64,000 nt of DNA from NCBI GenBank assembly GCA_036023115.1, contig JAYKKT010000041.1, positions 7,628,001 to 7,692,000 of the forward strand. Reading direction: 5' to 3'. Positions 1 to 11,115 of this stretch are shown piece by piece. Source of the DNA: Brasenia schreberi. Lineage: Eukaryota > Streptophyta > Magnoliopsida > Nymphaeales > Cabombaceae. Under the pieces are notes generated by a model, which worked only from the letters and a program-made list of their open reading frames with translations, did not search any database and was not told where the DNA came from. A program made the position numbers and the translations under genes. Position 1 is the stretch's first letter, and each line of letters begins with the position of its first letter.

Positions 1-865
1 ATAACCATTCAAAATATTGGATCAACGGTTTTTCATAGTCTATTCCGTATTCTTGGGAGTATCCTTTGGCAACTAAATAAGTTTTAAATCTTTTTATAAT
101 ACCATCACTTTTTGTCTTAATCTTGTACATCTACCTACATTGTATAGGCATTTTAGTCTCTCGATGACTTGACTATCTCCCATGTCTAGGCTTTGTTCAA
201 AATGTTTAATTTCTTGATCCTTGCATCAATTCTAACTTGGGACAATTCTTTTTAAGAACTCCACTAGACACTAACAAGGTCCTAGTGGTTTCCACTATGT
301 GTCTATGTTTGCATTTGACAACACCATTTTGTTATAGGATTTTTGTAAAAGAGGTTTGATGAAAAATTTCATTATCTTCAAGGTAATTTTCAAACTCTTT
401 TGAAACAAATTCACCCTAGAATCAAACTTAAAAATCTTAATGTTAGAATCAAATTGATTCTTAATAAGATTATAAAAAATGACAAAGTTCTTGAAAACAT
501 CCAACCTAGATTTAGAAAATGACAAATTCACCCTAGAACCAGTTTCTGTTTTTCAGAACTTGGCAAAATTGGTTTTCCAAACACCTAGGGCACAAATTTA
601 ACCAAGTCTCTTATATTTTCTTAAAGTGGATTTGGAATCACATCTACACAAATGAGTCCTCAAAGCACCTAGGCTGACCCTTGAGCATCAGTTTAAGAAG
701 GCCTAAGGTGACAAGATTTCGCTTAGCATAATCGCAAAATAAGTTAGATTTACAAACTTTGCTAGTTTTGAAAACTAGTTGGCATGCTCGTGCATAAACG
801 AAGTAGATTTGAGAAGTTTATTTCAAGTCTCTTCATAGGCTTGGAGTGAAATTTTCACATCTACA
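1..865 (+). mobile_element. LTR D, partial, 3' part of a long LTR
   Basis: This is the 3' part of a long terminal repeat whose left part lies outside the window. The right end reads TTTTCACATCTACA and matches the ends of LTRs C and E elsewhere in the window. The shared 3' module is present: TTGAGCATCAGTTTAAGAAGG near 681-701, a stem-loop at 762-778, then TGGCATGCTC. No primer-binding site follows at 866, so it is a solo LTR or a 3' LTR. Orientation is inferred from comparison with LTR E, whose promoter TATA lies on the plus strand. The family is not identified. Confidence 0.65.
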
Positions 866-2265
866 GTAACATAACCTCATCTTTTCGAGAACACTGAGTG
901 CTTTACTTTTCTAAGTAACCCCTAGCGACAATTGGGATATGCACAATAGTAACATAGCCTCCTTGTCTTTTTCCTCCTTTGAGAACAAGGGTCAGAGTTC
1001 TCTAGTATGCCCCTATGTCTTCCTGCATTCTAATTGAGTTTAGCATCCTTTACCATTTGAGTGGAGTGACCATTACTAACAACATATTTTGGCATGTTTA
1101 ATGAGGCACACAAGTTTGCTTGTGGAGTTACCCAATTTATGCAGACTTGATATAGTCAAATGTACTCGATGACATCTTCCAATATAGACGTTGACTATCA
1201 TTCATGATCATCACTAGTTTACATCTCTTAGGTACTACGCTCGAACAATCCGATAGGCCATCCACCACTGTAATAAAGAGAGAATGTGCCAATTATGCCT
1301 CATATTCAATTGAATGAAGATGTCCTCAAATACCTTCAACCATCAGTTAATGACTGGTTGCAGGGACAGTTTGGAGATCTCTAGACACCGTTGTTTTGTC
1401 AGATGGCATAAACTATGCTTACAATGATTGCCAATCAACTAACTAGTATTAGAGACGAGGATCTATTCATTGATAAAAAAGAGAGGCTATAAAAGTAGCC
1501 ACCCAAGCGACATTCTAGTATGGACCGATGTTCAACACTTTATAGGGAGATATGTCTCAAGACCCGCTGTGTATCAAGGACTTGATTTGTAATACGGGCT
1601 ACTTTATAAAAGTTGGCATAAATGACCAAGAAGCACCACTCTTTATATTCAAAAGTAGCTCCTGCATTGGTCATAAAGCCACCAAAAGAAAATTTCTCGA
1701 TTAGTTGGTGGATGGCTTTAGTCACTACAACGGTCGTTAAACTTGATGTTGCTATACCACTTGCTAATACCTTGGTTAGGTAAATGGAATAGAGATTCCT
1801 TAAAAAAGGTTAAATTGATGGGCTAAACATTGAGGGAACTACATCTAGTCTATTGTTCGATTGGTGGAGGATGAAGATGCATCAACTCTATTCAACACAT
1901 GTTGAAAGCACAAGAATCGCTACCACTTCGAGAAAGAGATGTGAACGGGTTGGATAGTCTTTCTGACATCTATCAAGTCACAAAACTTTCATCACTCATT
2001 GGATGAAAGTCAGAATTATTCTCAAACTCTAAGAGGAGAAGTTTATTGAGGAAAATTGATAGCACCCTGGTTTGAGATCGAAATTTCAATAAAATTTTGC
2101 CTAAATAGGATTTTTATCGTATAAGGTCACCAAGTTAATGACTTAGGAGAGAAATAGGATTCAGCTGGAAAAGTACAGATATATCCAATACTAGAGAAAT
2201 CACCATGGTCTAGAAGCGGTGTCTACTATATTTCCATTCGAGAGCTGGGAGAGGAAAGTGCGTAC

Positions 2266-2586
2266 CTAGAAAAGATTACTTAAGAAAAGGGAACAAAAAT
2301 TAAAAGGATACTTAGAGAATAAAGACTCAATGATGTAATATTCTTTGGTGATTGCTATGCTATTGGGACAAATGATGAACTTGTACAACCAAAACAAAAG
2401 AAACTTGGCATGTTCGTCTTGAGTTACTATCTTTGAATGCTGCATATTGGTCTTTAAAAATCCTTTGTAGGAAAGATTCCTAGAAATGAAGGAGAAATGG
2501 AAAGAAGAACCTAAAAAATGAAGTTCAGGACCATCAAAAGGAAGATCGATGATGGCATTAACATGTAAGAGGGTAGGATCAATCAT
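2266..2586 (-). pseudogene. Plant Mobile Domain (PMD) fragment
   Basis: The 106-residue open stretch begins with DPTLLHVNAIIDLPFDGPE, which fits the PMD N-terminal signature (S/TPTLxDVxxITGLPxxGxE). It continues with DEHAKFLLFWLYKFIICPNS, the typical EHxAFLxxWLxxFxFCxxS block, then a leucine-rich segment ending in LFLSNLF. PMD proteins such as MAIN and MAIL1 are nuclear, and the domain also occurs in plant transposons. The full domain is several hundred residues, so this is a broken piece. Its setting among LTR remnants favours a transposon copy over a host gene. Recognition rests on motif memory, not on a search. Confidence 0.55.
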
Positions 2587-4915
2587 GCCCCACTTTAAAA
2601 CAAAATAGTTGATTTTGCTAGATTAGAAACCTAAGAAGCTAAAGGGAAGGTTGAAGTTAGTGAGGAAGGTGATTCGAGATAATTGTATCAGGTAAAACAT
2701 TTCTCACCTACACCAATCATCTACAAGCTTGGCACCCACTTGAACCAACCATTAGATGTATTCCTTGGAAGGATTTGGCCAAGTGCCAAGGTCCTTTGAA
2801 AACCAATTATACTAGTATCAATTAGCATAGAGAGGAAGGATTTTTGAGATGATCATCTCATCAACAATTCTAAGGCCTTCTTCACTAGATATGGTAGAGC
2901 CAAGAAGGAAATACTTAGAGTTAGCAAGTTAGGTACATGGTAACCTGATGTCGATATCCTAGATGGAGTTGGATTCCTATAAGCTATGGGAGAGAGAGAT
3001 AAAGAAGAAACTCCATACATTTTTCATAGAAAATCTGGGATGCAGAGGGTTAGCAACTTTTGTAGAAGTGATGAAGGATAAGATTGTGGTCATATTCTAT
3101 AGCTAAGAAAAAGTGATGTCCCATCTATGTGTTTAATGAGGCGGTACAAAGGATATCATGCAACAATAAATAACATTTTACTAGTCTTGATAGATTCCTA
3201 ATGAAATGAAAAGTGAAAGGCAAAAGTGTAAAATCATGAAATGACATATTTGTGCATATAGAAAAGATTGAATGTTTTATATCAGCTATTAATGACCACC
3301 AATGATGACAAGATCATCATTATGACACCCTCAACATACCTACTCAATCTAGCCCAACCTTGCTCGAGTTATTCTTGAGAGATGAAATCTCAACTTGGAG
3401 AGCTGATTTCTTATTCTTAAAATCAAGAATACATAAATATATCTCCGTAAGCTCTCCAACATTAGTAACTTGTCAAGAAAAAGAACAAATATACTCTTGA
3501 CTATCTATAACGGAAGCAAGTTGGGCTTAAGCAATGACTCAGCGGTTCTAACAAGAATCAAGATATTCATAGATCAATATGTAAATAGAAGTGACTTCTT
3601 CAATTAATCTCCTCAACTCGAAAGGTAGGTCTATGACCCAAAGGATTCATATCATGTGCAAACCATGACCAACCATATTTAGAGTAGGAATGAGAGAAGA
3701 AAGCTTTATATGAAGTTGTTGGATTATGAAAGATAGGATGTCTTACAATATGATGGAAGAACACCTACCTAACAAGGGGGAAGATTTACAAGAATCCGTT
3801 AGTTTATACCCAAGGTGTTGTGGAGTTGGATTGTTAGGTTGTATAGAAGGGTACGTAGATCCCTCACGAATAACTTTAAGCATATTATATTAAATATCAT
3901 CAACCAAATCCTCTATTACAATGGATTTAGATGGCATATTCCTTGCTTTTAATCGTGTTTTAAACCTAGTACTGCTTGTAGAGGAATCACTTTTTTAAGT
4001 CCTTTTTGTAATAGGAGAGGAGTGGACAAGCTAGAGGGACTAACCGAGGAAGTAGAGGAACGTATAGAGAGATGTTTTTATTGAAACTTGAGATTATTGC
4101 TAGTAGTCGTATCCATGCCATACTCAGTGAGTTTCTCTCGATATTCGTTGGTTGAAATTTTGATCATCTCCTTGTGAATGATTGCCTACTAAGAAGAAAA
4201 TTTCAGGGTCTCATTAGAACAAGGATATGAATCAAGAAGAATGAAGATAAATCTTTTTTAATTATCCTTAAATAAAAGTTCTCTAATAGCCAACATGCCT
4301 TGATGGAATATTAATTATTGGGCTAGGCAGTGTGGATGGCAAGGTTGAGCAATAATTGGGTTGAATCGAGATGATCAAGAAGCACCATAAAATAAGAATA
4401 AAAGGGAAAATATTCTTGATAATTCAATTACGTAGAGATCCTCTTTGAATATGGTGGTGAAATTAAAATTGGAGCAGTAAAAATACGAAGGAAGGAAAAT
4501 TATCTCACCAGGGTTGATGGACCATAATTAAGTAATGGTCTATATAGGTGAAGCTAAGGTTAGAAGAATGAGTTTTAAAGCATTTCCTAGTGTATCAACA
4601 ATAATTCACTTATGGGAGAGGCGTGAAAACCCAAACTCGAGAAAGTATAGATGAATCTAAATCTAAAGAAACCACAATAGACCTGTTGCAAGGTGGGTCA
4701 AACCACCATTCCAAAGGGCCTCGAGAGCAGAACGGGCCAAATAATAAATCATGACCAAAATGAAGGGGACAAGTGATAGTTTTGTACTAGACATAATAGC
4801 AAAAATATACATACATACTCACCATTGACTTTGGTTCCATGAATATAAGGAACGTAATGGCAAAACCAAAATAAGAAGAAAGCATGTGTTTGTCATCCAT
4901 CATGAGTCTAGTACC

Positions 4916-5110
4916 TTAATATTGACAGATAAAGTTGTCCGACAAAAGTTGTAGTACGAGTTTTGGCGTGTGAAATTTCCAATCAGCTAAAGAAACAATA
5001 TCAATACCAACAACCGAAAGGCCCATGATCACAAGAACATCTAGAATGGTAGGAGACATCATTCCAAAAAGGAATTGAAAGTGGTTGTGCTGAGAAATGT
5101 AGAAAGACAA
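4916..5110 (-). pseudogene. Second PMD N-terminal fragment
   Basis: This 64-residue stretch contains FQFLFGMMSPTILDVLVIMG followed by LSVVGIDIVSL. That is the PMD entry motif (FxFGxMSPTLLDVxxITGLxxxG) and repeats the start of the fragment at 2,266-2,586. Stops and frame changes follow it downstream on the minus strand (below 4,916). Two PMD starts in one orientation 2.5 kb apart mean either two element copies or a tandem arrangement inside one element. Function is lost. Confidence 0.5.
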
Positions 5111-5440
5111 AAAAATTAGAGAAGGTTGCCATCAAGTTGTATAGTGGGACAAGACATCATGATAAGGTCATAGATACCCCATTGCATATATAGGTGGCAT
5201 TTCTGGTCCCTAATCCTATTTATCAAATCAATATATAGTTGATTGGTCATGGGCTAAGGATGGATAAAGTTTGAGCAATGGGATATCACAAAGTTGTCTG
5301 GAGTTAAGGGTAGTTCTTTGATATGAAAATCGATGAGACTAAGAGTTGATTCTATAGTTGGAGAAAGGACAATATCTAAAGAAGAAGTCATGAAAACATA
5401 AAGATTAGGCAACTCCAGAAAGAGTTTTTTTCAAAATAGT

Positions 5441-7798
5441 TGTAAACAAAATTTTCAATCTTATGTGGACATAAAGCTTTGCTTGCAAAAATGTGTGTGA
5501 GCGTGCCAACAAGTTTACTTAAACTTGTAAAGAGATTTATCTAACTATTCGGCGATTTGTGAGAAAGTACGTTCTTGTCAACGTAAGCCTTCTTGAATCG
5601 ACACTCAAGGAACAACCTAGATGTTTAGGATGAGTGATTTTGGAAACTAGAGTTTTCCCAAAATGATTTTGATTTGAAACAACTTTTCTAACACGACATT
5701 CATTTTGCTTGGCCCAACTAGGTTCGGTTCACTGAAAACAAAATTGATTCTATTTTACATCGTGTAAGTTTGTATTTCCTAGAGGCCCTTGTTGGGGTCT
5801 AAAAATCCCAAGAATTTTACCTGAGTGGGTACGAGATGTTACCTTTTATTTAAAAAATTTATTTATATTTTTGGGTCCTTTTATGATTACTCTATACAAG
5901 GGTTTCTTATCATCATAAACTTTATTAATTTGAAGTTGTGGAAGTTAGCTTTTAAATAAAACCACTTTTGAGGGATTTAGTGTCGTAGGATTTTTGTCAC
6001 AGATAAGTTCAGTTTCAGGTTGAGTATGATCTTTGATAATTTTTTTATGAACCACATATATGTTCAAAATTTATGAAAATTTTATCAGATATTGGTTTGT
6101 GTGTGCGTCACTCACAGACAAAATTTAGAAGCATTTTGCTTGGAAATAAAGGTTGCAAAACTTGGACATCACAAAAGGTTTATGTGATATGCTGAAATCT
6201 ACATAAATTTCCTTATAAAAAGTAATGATGCATCCACTTTGAAGGTTAATGATTTAATGATCACTTAAAAATTTTTGTCTAGGACTTATGTTAGTTCGAG
6301 GAGGAACTCATCCACATATATATCCCTGAGGCACCTCTCCAAGAAGGCTACTCACTTGGAAAATGTATGTGATCAAAACCTAATATTCTCTCTAACATAA
6401 ACTTATAAGTGATTAATCTACTATAAGAGTGATTACATACTCATGTCATCGAATGTAAACGTGATTGCTATATCCCTCTTATAACTTCTTGAGTTGAGTT
6501 AGAGGCAATCAATCTATCGAAGAAAGGCAAGAGGAGATGATATAGCATATAAGCATATAAAAGATGAGAATGTATAAGATATATCGTATATTGGGGTAAA
6601 AGAAACATAAATTTATTGAGTTAGTGGATTCCTTTCATCTATAGTCCTTTCCTTCACGTCTTCAGCCTGAGGCAACCCTCTTATTTGCAATGATATTTCA
6701 TAAAAAATGGTTGCTTACTCTTGAAAAATAATAGTTAGAGGCAAGAACTCCAAGCTTACGATAGTAATTGAATAAGAAAAGAGGTTAAGGGATGGATTGA
6801 AGTATTATCTTTAGATCTTTTCCTTAGATGAACTCCTCCTTGGGTTGGGAATGATCTCCCTCATGTCCTTCTTGGTTGGGCCTCTCCTTTCTTCCTTCGT
6901 TTCTCCCTTTTTTGGTTGGCCAAGGCTCTTTATTTATAGACACCAAACCAAACAAGATCTTTTTCGAGTTATTGGGCTTGATTTAGATCTAAGTCCAATT
7001 CATCAAGCGATCAAGCATTCTCCATAGTTGTTGGGAGACATCCACACGCGGGAGGAGCAGTTGACACATGTGGCACGTGGGAAGAGGGTTGGAGGAGCTG
7101 AACAATGTGCGAAGGCCATTTGTGCCAGCGCGTGGGAGATGAGTGTTGCGTGTGAGCACTAGCATGAATGTTGCGCGTGGGCACCCCACACATCAGAGCG
7201 TGTGCCGTGCATGGCAACACGTATGTTGTGCATGACGACACGCTTGGTGGTGACCGATAGGAGTGCTTGGTTGCCGACGGTGGTGTACTTAGTTGTCGAT
7301 AGTGATGCTTTTACCCTTTTATTCTCTATGGGTTGATCTCTTTGACCTTTCTATATCGTTTTAACCTTCTGATGGGTGTAGGATCACTTGGCATAAGATC
7401 TTTCTTGGTCCAGGGTATTTTGGACTTTTTAGTTGACACTTTTCGCTTGTAATTGAATTATTGCCGAACGTGAGTCTTATGAGTTTCTAAGATCTCCTTC
7501 CTTTCTCCTACATGTTTTAAATTTGTTTGTTCTATTTTTTGCCTTTTTAAATATTTTATTTTTTAGGGGTAAAATAGTTATTTTACAAATATTTTACAGG
7601 CAGAACTCATTTTGGTGTCAAATACCCCTTTTTAACTTCTATAACCCCTTACTTGAAGAAAACATGCTAGAAATAGTGAACTTTTGTTAATATATCCTTG
7701 AGAGTAAAATGATCATTTTTGAATTTTTTTCAAAGTTCAAAATATTTTTGGTGGGGCTTGAAGTACCCCTCATTTTCGGAAAATTTTGGGGGTTTATA
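5441..7798 (-). mobile_element. Solo LTR A (2,358 bp)
   Basis: The segment opens with TGTAAACAAAATTTTC and closes with GGGTTTATA. It is flanked by the 5-bp direct repeat ATAGT (5,436-5,440 and 7,799-7,803), which marks a retrotransposon target-site duplication with no internal region between LTRs. The minus strand carries a TATA box, GGTGTCTATAAATAAAG, near 6,928-6,945, so sense is minus. In sense orientation the LTR starts TATAAAC, not the usual TG. The copy aligns along its length with LTR B. The short open stretches on both strands near 6,845-7,241 lie within it and are not genes. Confidence 0.85.
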
Positions 7799-7934
7799 AT
7801 AGTCTACAAAAGCACAAAAGTATGGAAACAAATTATTGCATTTGTAGATCCAAACTGCGAATGAACTTATCCCGAGAATCATGCTAAAGAAGCAAATGCG
7901 TCAATCTTTTTTGGCATGAAATTAATTTAGGTAT
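7799..7934. other. Host remnant between two solo LTRs
   Basis: These 136 bases separate solo LTRs A and B. They hold the right target-site copy of A (ATAGT) and the left target-site copy of B (GGTAT). They are therefore part of the older DNA into which both LTRs inserted. No gene or motif was seen. Confidence 0.6.
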
Positions 7935-9179
7935 TGTAAACAAAATTTTTGGTCTCATGTGGACTTAAAACTTCACTTGCAAAAAATATGCATGCCAGCA
8001 AGTTTACTTAAACTTACAAAGGTTTGGTTATGACTTTGACTTCTTAGGCGAATATGAAAAAATATGTTTTTATCGATGTAGGGCTTCTTCAACAGGCGCT
8101 CAAGGCTCAACCTTAACACTTAGGAGTTATTTTGAAATTCAAACTTTTCTCAAAATAGTTTTGATTCAAAGGGGCCTTTTCTAAAATCGCATTTTATCAA
8201 TGCAAGTTCAATACTATGAAAAATAGAATCGATTTTGTGTCACCAAGTTCACATTTTATCAAGGCATTTTTTGGGGTCCAAAAATTAGTAAAATTTTGTC
8301 CAAGCAACTTGGGTGTAAGGTTTTATTAATAATTTTTGTTTATATATTTCAATTCTTTGGTGATCAGATAAAAAACAGAGAGAGATTTTTAACCGAATGC
8401 TATTCGAGAATTTGGATAGTGCCTATGACTGAAACTCAGGGCCTCAGTAAAATATTTATAACTCAGTGCATAGATCTCCTATTTTAAGAAATTTATCACT
8501 CTAAAAAGTTATAGATATTGACTTTTTTATAACACTATCCATGATGTATTTGGGTACATATTGTAAACACCCCAAAATCCCACGACTTTCTAAAACCAAT
8601 ACCTGGTTTGCAAATCAGTCTCAAAGGGTCATTTTGAGTTCTGAAAACCCAGGAGCCTTCAGAACCCTGTACATATTGTTTTAAAACCTGTAAATATTGC
8701 TTTAAGCCTGTAAATAGTATTTTGAAAGCCCCGTATCCAAATACGAGTTTTTAAACCCGGGCTAAGCCCCATTTTGCCAAAAGGCTAAAGACGAACAGAT
8801 GGAGCATGCAAAGACGACACCTGATCCAGAAACAGCCCAGCAAGTGGCTCCTAAAGGCCAATTCCAGAAGCAGCTTCAGAAACCTATTTTGAAGCCTAGA
8901 AGAGTATCCTGGCCTGATAAAAGCCAGGTTCGAAAGACGAATGGAAGACCCAAGCACGAAGCAGTTTGCAAGCCAGGAGCACCAGAAAGCTAGATCGACT
9001 ATTCTCATCCAAGCCTCAAGATTATGAACTAGAAAAGCCATAAATGAACAAAAACGGAGTCCAAAAAGGCGAAAAGGAGTCCGAACAATAAAGATTGGGG
9101 AAACCCAACACCAGACGGAGCGCTGATGAAGCCAGGGCCCGCACAGATCGTCCGCCTTGAGAAGCCAAGAAGGACCATC

Positions 9180-9470
9180 CAGAGAAAATTTAGATTGGAT
9201 TTGGACCATAAATATCCAGATCCAAATCCAAATAGTGAATAGTGTTTGGATTTCGGCCGATCCAAATAGTGTTTTGGTCGATCCAAATAGTGTTTGGATT
9301 GGATCAGATCTGGACCAAAATATCCATATCCATATCTATAAAAATGTTGGATTTGGATCATATATGGATCTCAAAATATCCAAGATCCGAGATCTATATC
9401 CAAATAATGTTTGGATTTGGATCCAGATCTCAAACCCAAACCTAAATCCAAGACCCACCTCAAATGCCTA
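9180..9470 (+). promoter_or_regulatory. U3 promoter of LTR E with repeated GATCCAAATAGTG motifs
   Basis: Two direct copies of GATCCAAATAGTGTTT occur at 9,259 and 9,280, 21 bp apart, with a weaker copy just upstream. The following 170 bases are crowded with TTTGGATC and GATCCAAA words, which are mutually complementary. The block sits directly upstream of the TATA at about 9,471, the normal place for LTR enhancer repeats. An enhancer function is inferred. Confidence 0.45.
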
Positions 9471-9689
9471 TAAATAGAGGTGAGGGGTCCCAAATAGAGG
9501 GTTCACGTGAATTTGAAGGGAGGACTTGGAGGAGAGAGAAGGTGCTTAGTGCTTTCATTTATTTTAGGGTTTGTTAATTGTGGGTTAGTGTAGAATTAGT
9601 TAAGGGCTGCCTCACCCTAATTGAAGGGCTGAAGTTGCTTGAACAAGGAGGCTTAAGGTGACTGATTGGAGCTCAAGCACACCCTAAAC

Positions 9690-10490
9690 TGCCATTAAGA
9701 GGTAAACCCCTAATCCGCCCTAAACCATTCTTCCTAACCCTTCTAAACCACCTAAGACCTACCTTAATCCACCACCCTTAATCCTTCCCAGCCACCCTAA
9801 AACCCACTTAAGTTAACCCAACACAACCGACCTTAACCTAATCCCCCAACCGCCTCACATCCACCGCCTAAGCCTACCCGGGTCCCCCCCTGCACACCGC
9901 ACGAGCGCCAGGCGCTCAGGCACCGACCCCCCGCGCGTAGGTGCCGACCTCAGAGCTCAGGCGCCGACTCCCGCGCCAGGCACCGCCTTGGCGCCCAGTG
10001 TGGGTCTCCTGCCCCAGCCGCCTTGGCTGACCTGCACGACTTTCCCTAGCCGACCTTCACCGCCTCAACCGACCCACTTACCACCCTATACTCCACCACT
10101 TACCACCCTAACCACCTTATACCACCACCTGCCTACCATCCCACGGTACCCCTCTCCCTTAGCCGACTTAGTTCCCCTACACACCCCACTACATACCCCA
10201 TTCGTGACCATCTTGCCTAGAACCCCCCAACTCCCATCCATCACCTTAGCTCCCACACAACCACCTCATATCCCAACATCCGTAGTACCTTATACCATAT
10301 CCCATGGAACCCCCAACTCCCATCCGTGATCCTTAGACATCCCATACCCAACCAAATCCGCTAACCTCAGCCGTGACCTATCCCATATCCCATCTCTTAT
10401 CCCACACACCTCACCATCACCCCACCTAAACACCAAGACCTGCCACTACCGTGCCTTACCCATCCCACACCAAACCCGCACCCCCTTAGT
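9690..10490 (+). repeat. C-rich leader segment of LTR E
   Basis: About 800 bases are strongly C-rich on the plus strand, built from loose CCACCTTA, CCCTAA and CCCAT words. Near 9,890-10,005 a short motif of about 20-25 bp (CAGGCGCTCAGGCACCGAC and variants) is repeated about four times. The segment follows the LTR promoter and would be transcribed into a G-poor leader. Its open frames show proline and threonine runs but nothing resembling a protein family. Confidence 0.4.
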
Positions 10491-10853
10491 GCCGTGAACC
10501 TCCTAAACCCTCAAGCTCAAAGGCTCCGTTCAGCCATCTTTCGCTTCAAGCTTCAAGGAAGACTCATCCATGGGTGCAAAGCCAAGCAAGTCCGTGTAGA
10601 TCGGAGTGGACAAACATCCGAATCACGTAAGTGTTTCAAATTCGGTATTTCATATCTCCTTCTACACTTAATTCAATTTGATATGGGATTGTAATAATGG
10701 AGCGTAGTCTCTCCCCAAGATGTAATATTGGTGTATGACACACAAGCACATACGTGCACTTGAGCCTTTCCACTCTTAGTTGCACACTTTTGTACACACA
10801 TGGGCCTTGGCCGCCCCTAAGATATAGTCTTACTTATATAAATTCAGCTGCGT

Positions 10854-11115
10854 GGGTTTTATTTTCAAGTTGTGTGTGTTGTCTTTCAATTCCACACTCA
10901 CACACATTGAGCTTTCGCTCTTACTCCCAAGACTCTAATAAGAGCCGTATTGCAATTCGATTTGGGGTTTTATTTTCAAGTTGTGTGTGTTGTCTTTCAA
11001 TTCCACACTCACACACATTGAGCTTTCGCTCTTACTCCCAAGACTCTAATAAGAGCCATATTGCAATTCAATTTGGGTTTTACATTCCAAGTCATGTGAG
11101 TTGTCTTTACATATA
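10854..11115 (+). repeat. Tandem repeat, about 111-bp unit, 2.3 copies
   Basis: The unit begins GGGTTTTATTTTCAAGTTGT. Copies start at 10,854, 10,965 and 11,075; the third is diverged and partial. Copies 1 and 2 differ by only a few bases, so the duplication is recent relative to the LTR itself. Confidence 0.85.

Larger units (their letters stand above)
866..5440 (-). mobile_element. Old transposon remnant carrying Plant Mobile Domain pieces
   Basis: This is repeat-derived DNA without an intact gene. Two stretches on the minus strand read as Plant Mobile Domain (see 2,266-2,586 and 4,916-5,110). On the plus strand a short open stretch near 1,315-1,385 (EDVLKYLQPSVNDWLQGQF) looks gag-like but is quickly stopped. 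The segment near 890-1,070 resembles 13,968-14,170, so both probably belong to one element family. PMD domains are known in Ty3/Gypsy and Mutator-like elements; which one this is cannot be decided here. Solo LTRs A and B split the same remnant further right. Confidence 0.45.

Noticed and set aside
8751..9477. Overlapping open frames on both strands near the E promoter.
   Set aside because: They lie within LTR U3 and consist of short repeated motifs.
9988..10329. A 113-codon proline-threonine-rich open frame.
   Set aside because: Low-complexity C-rich LTR leader; open by composition only.
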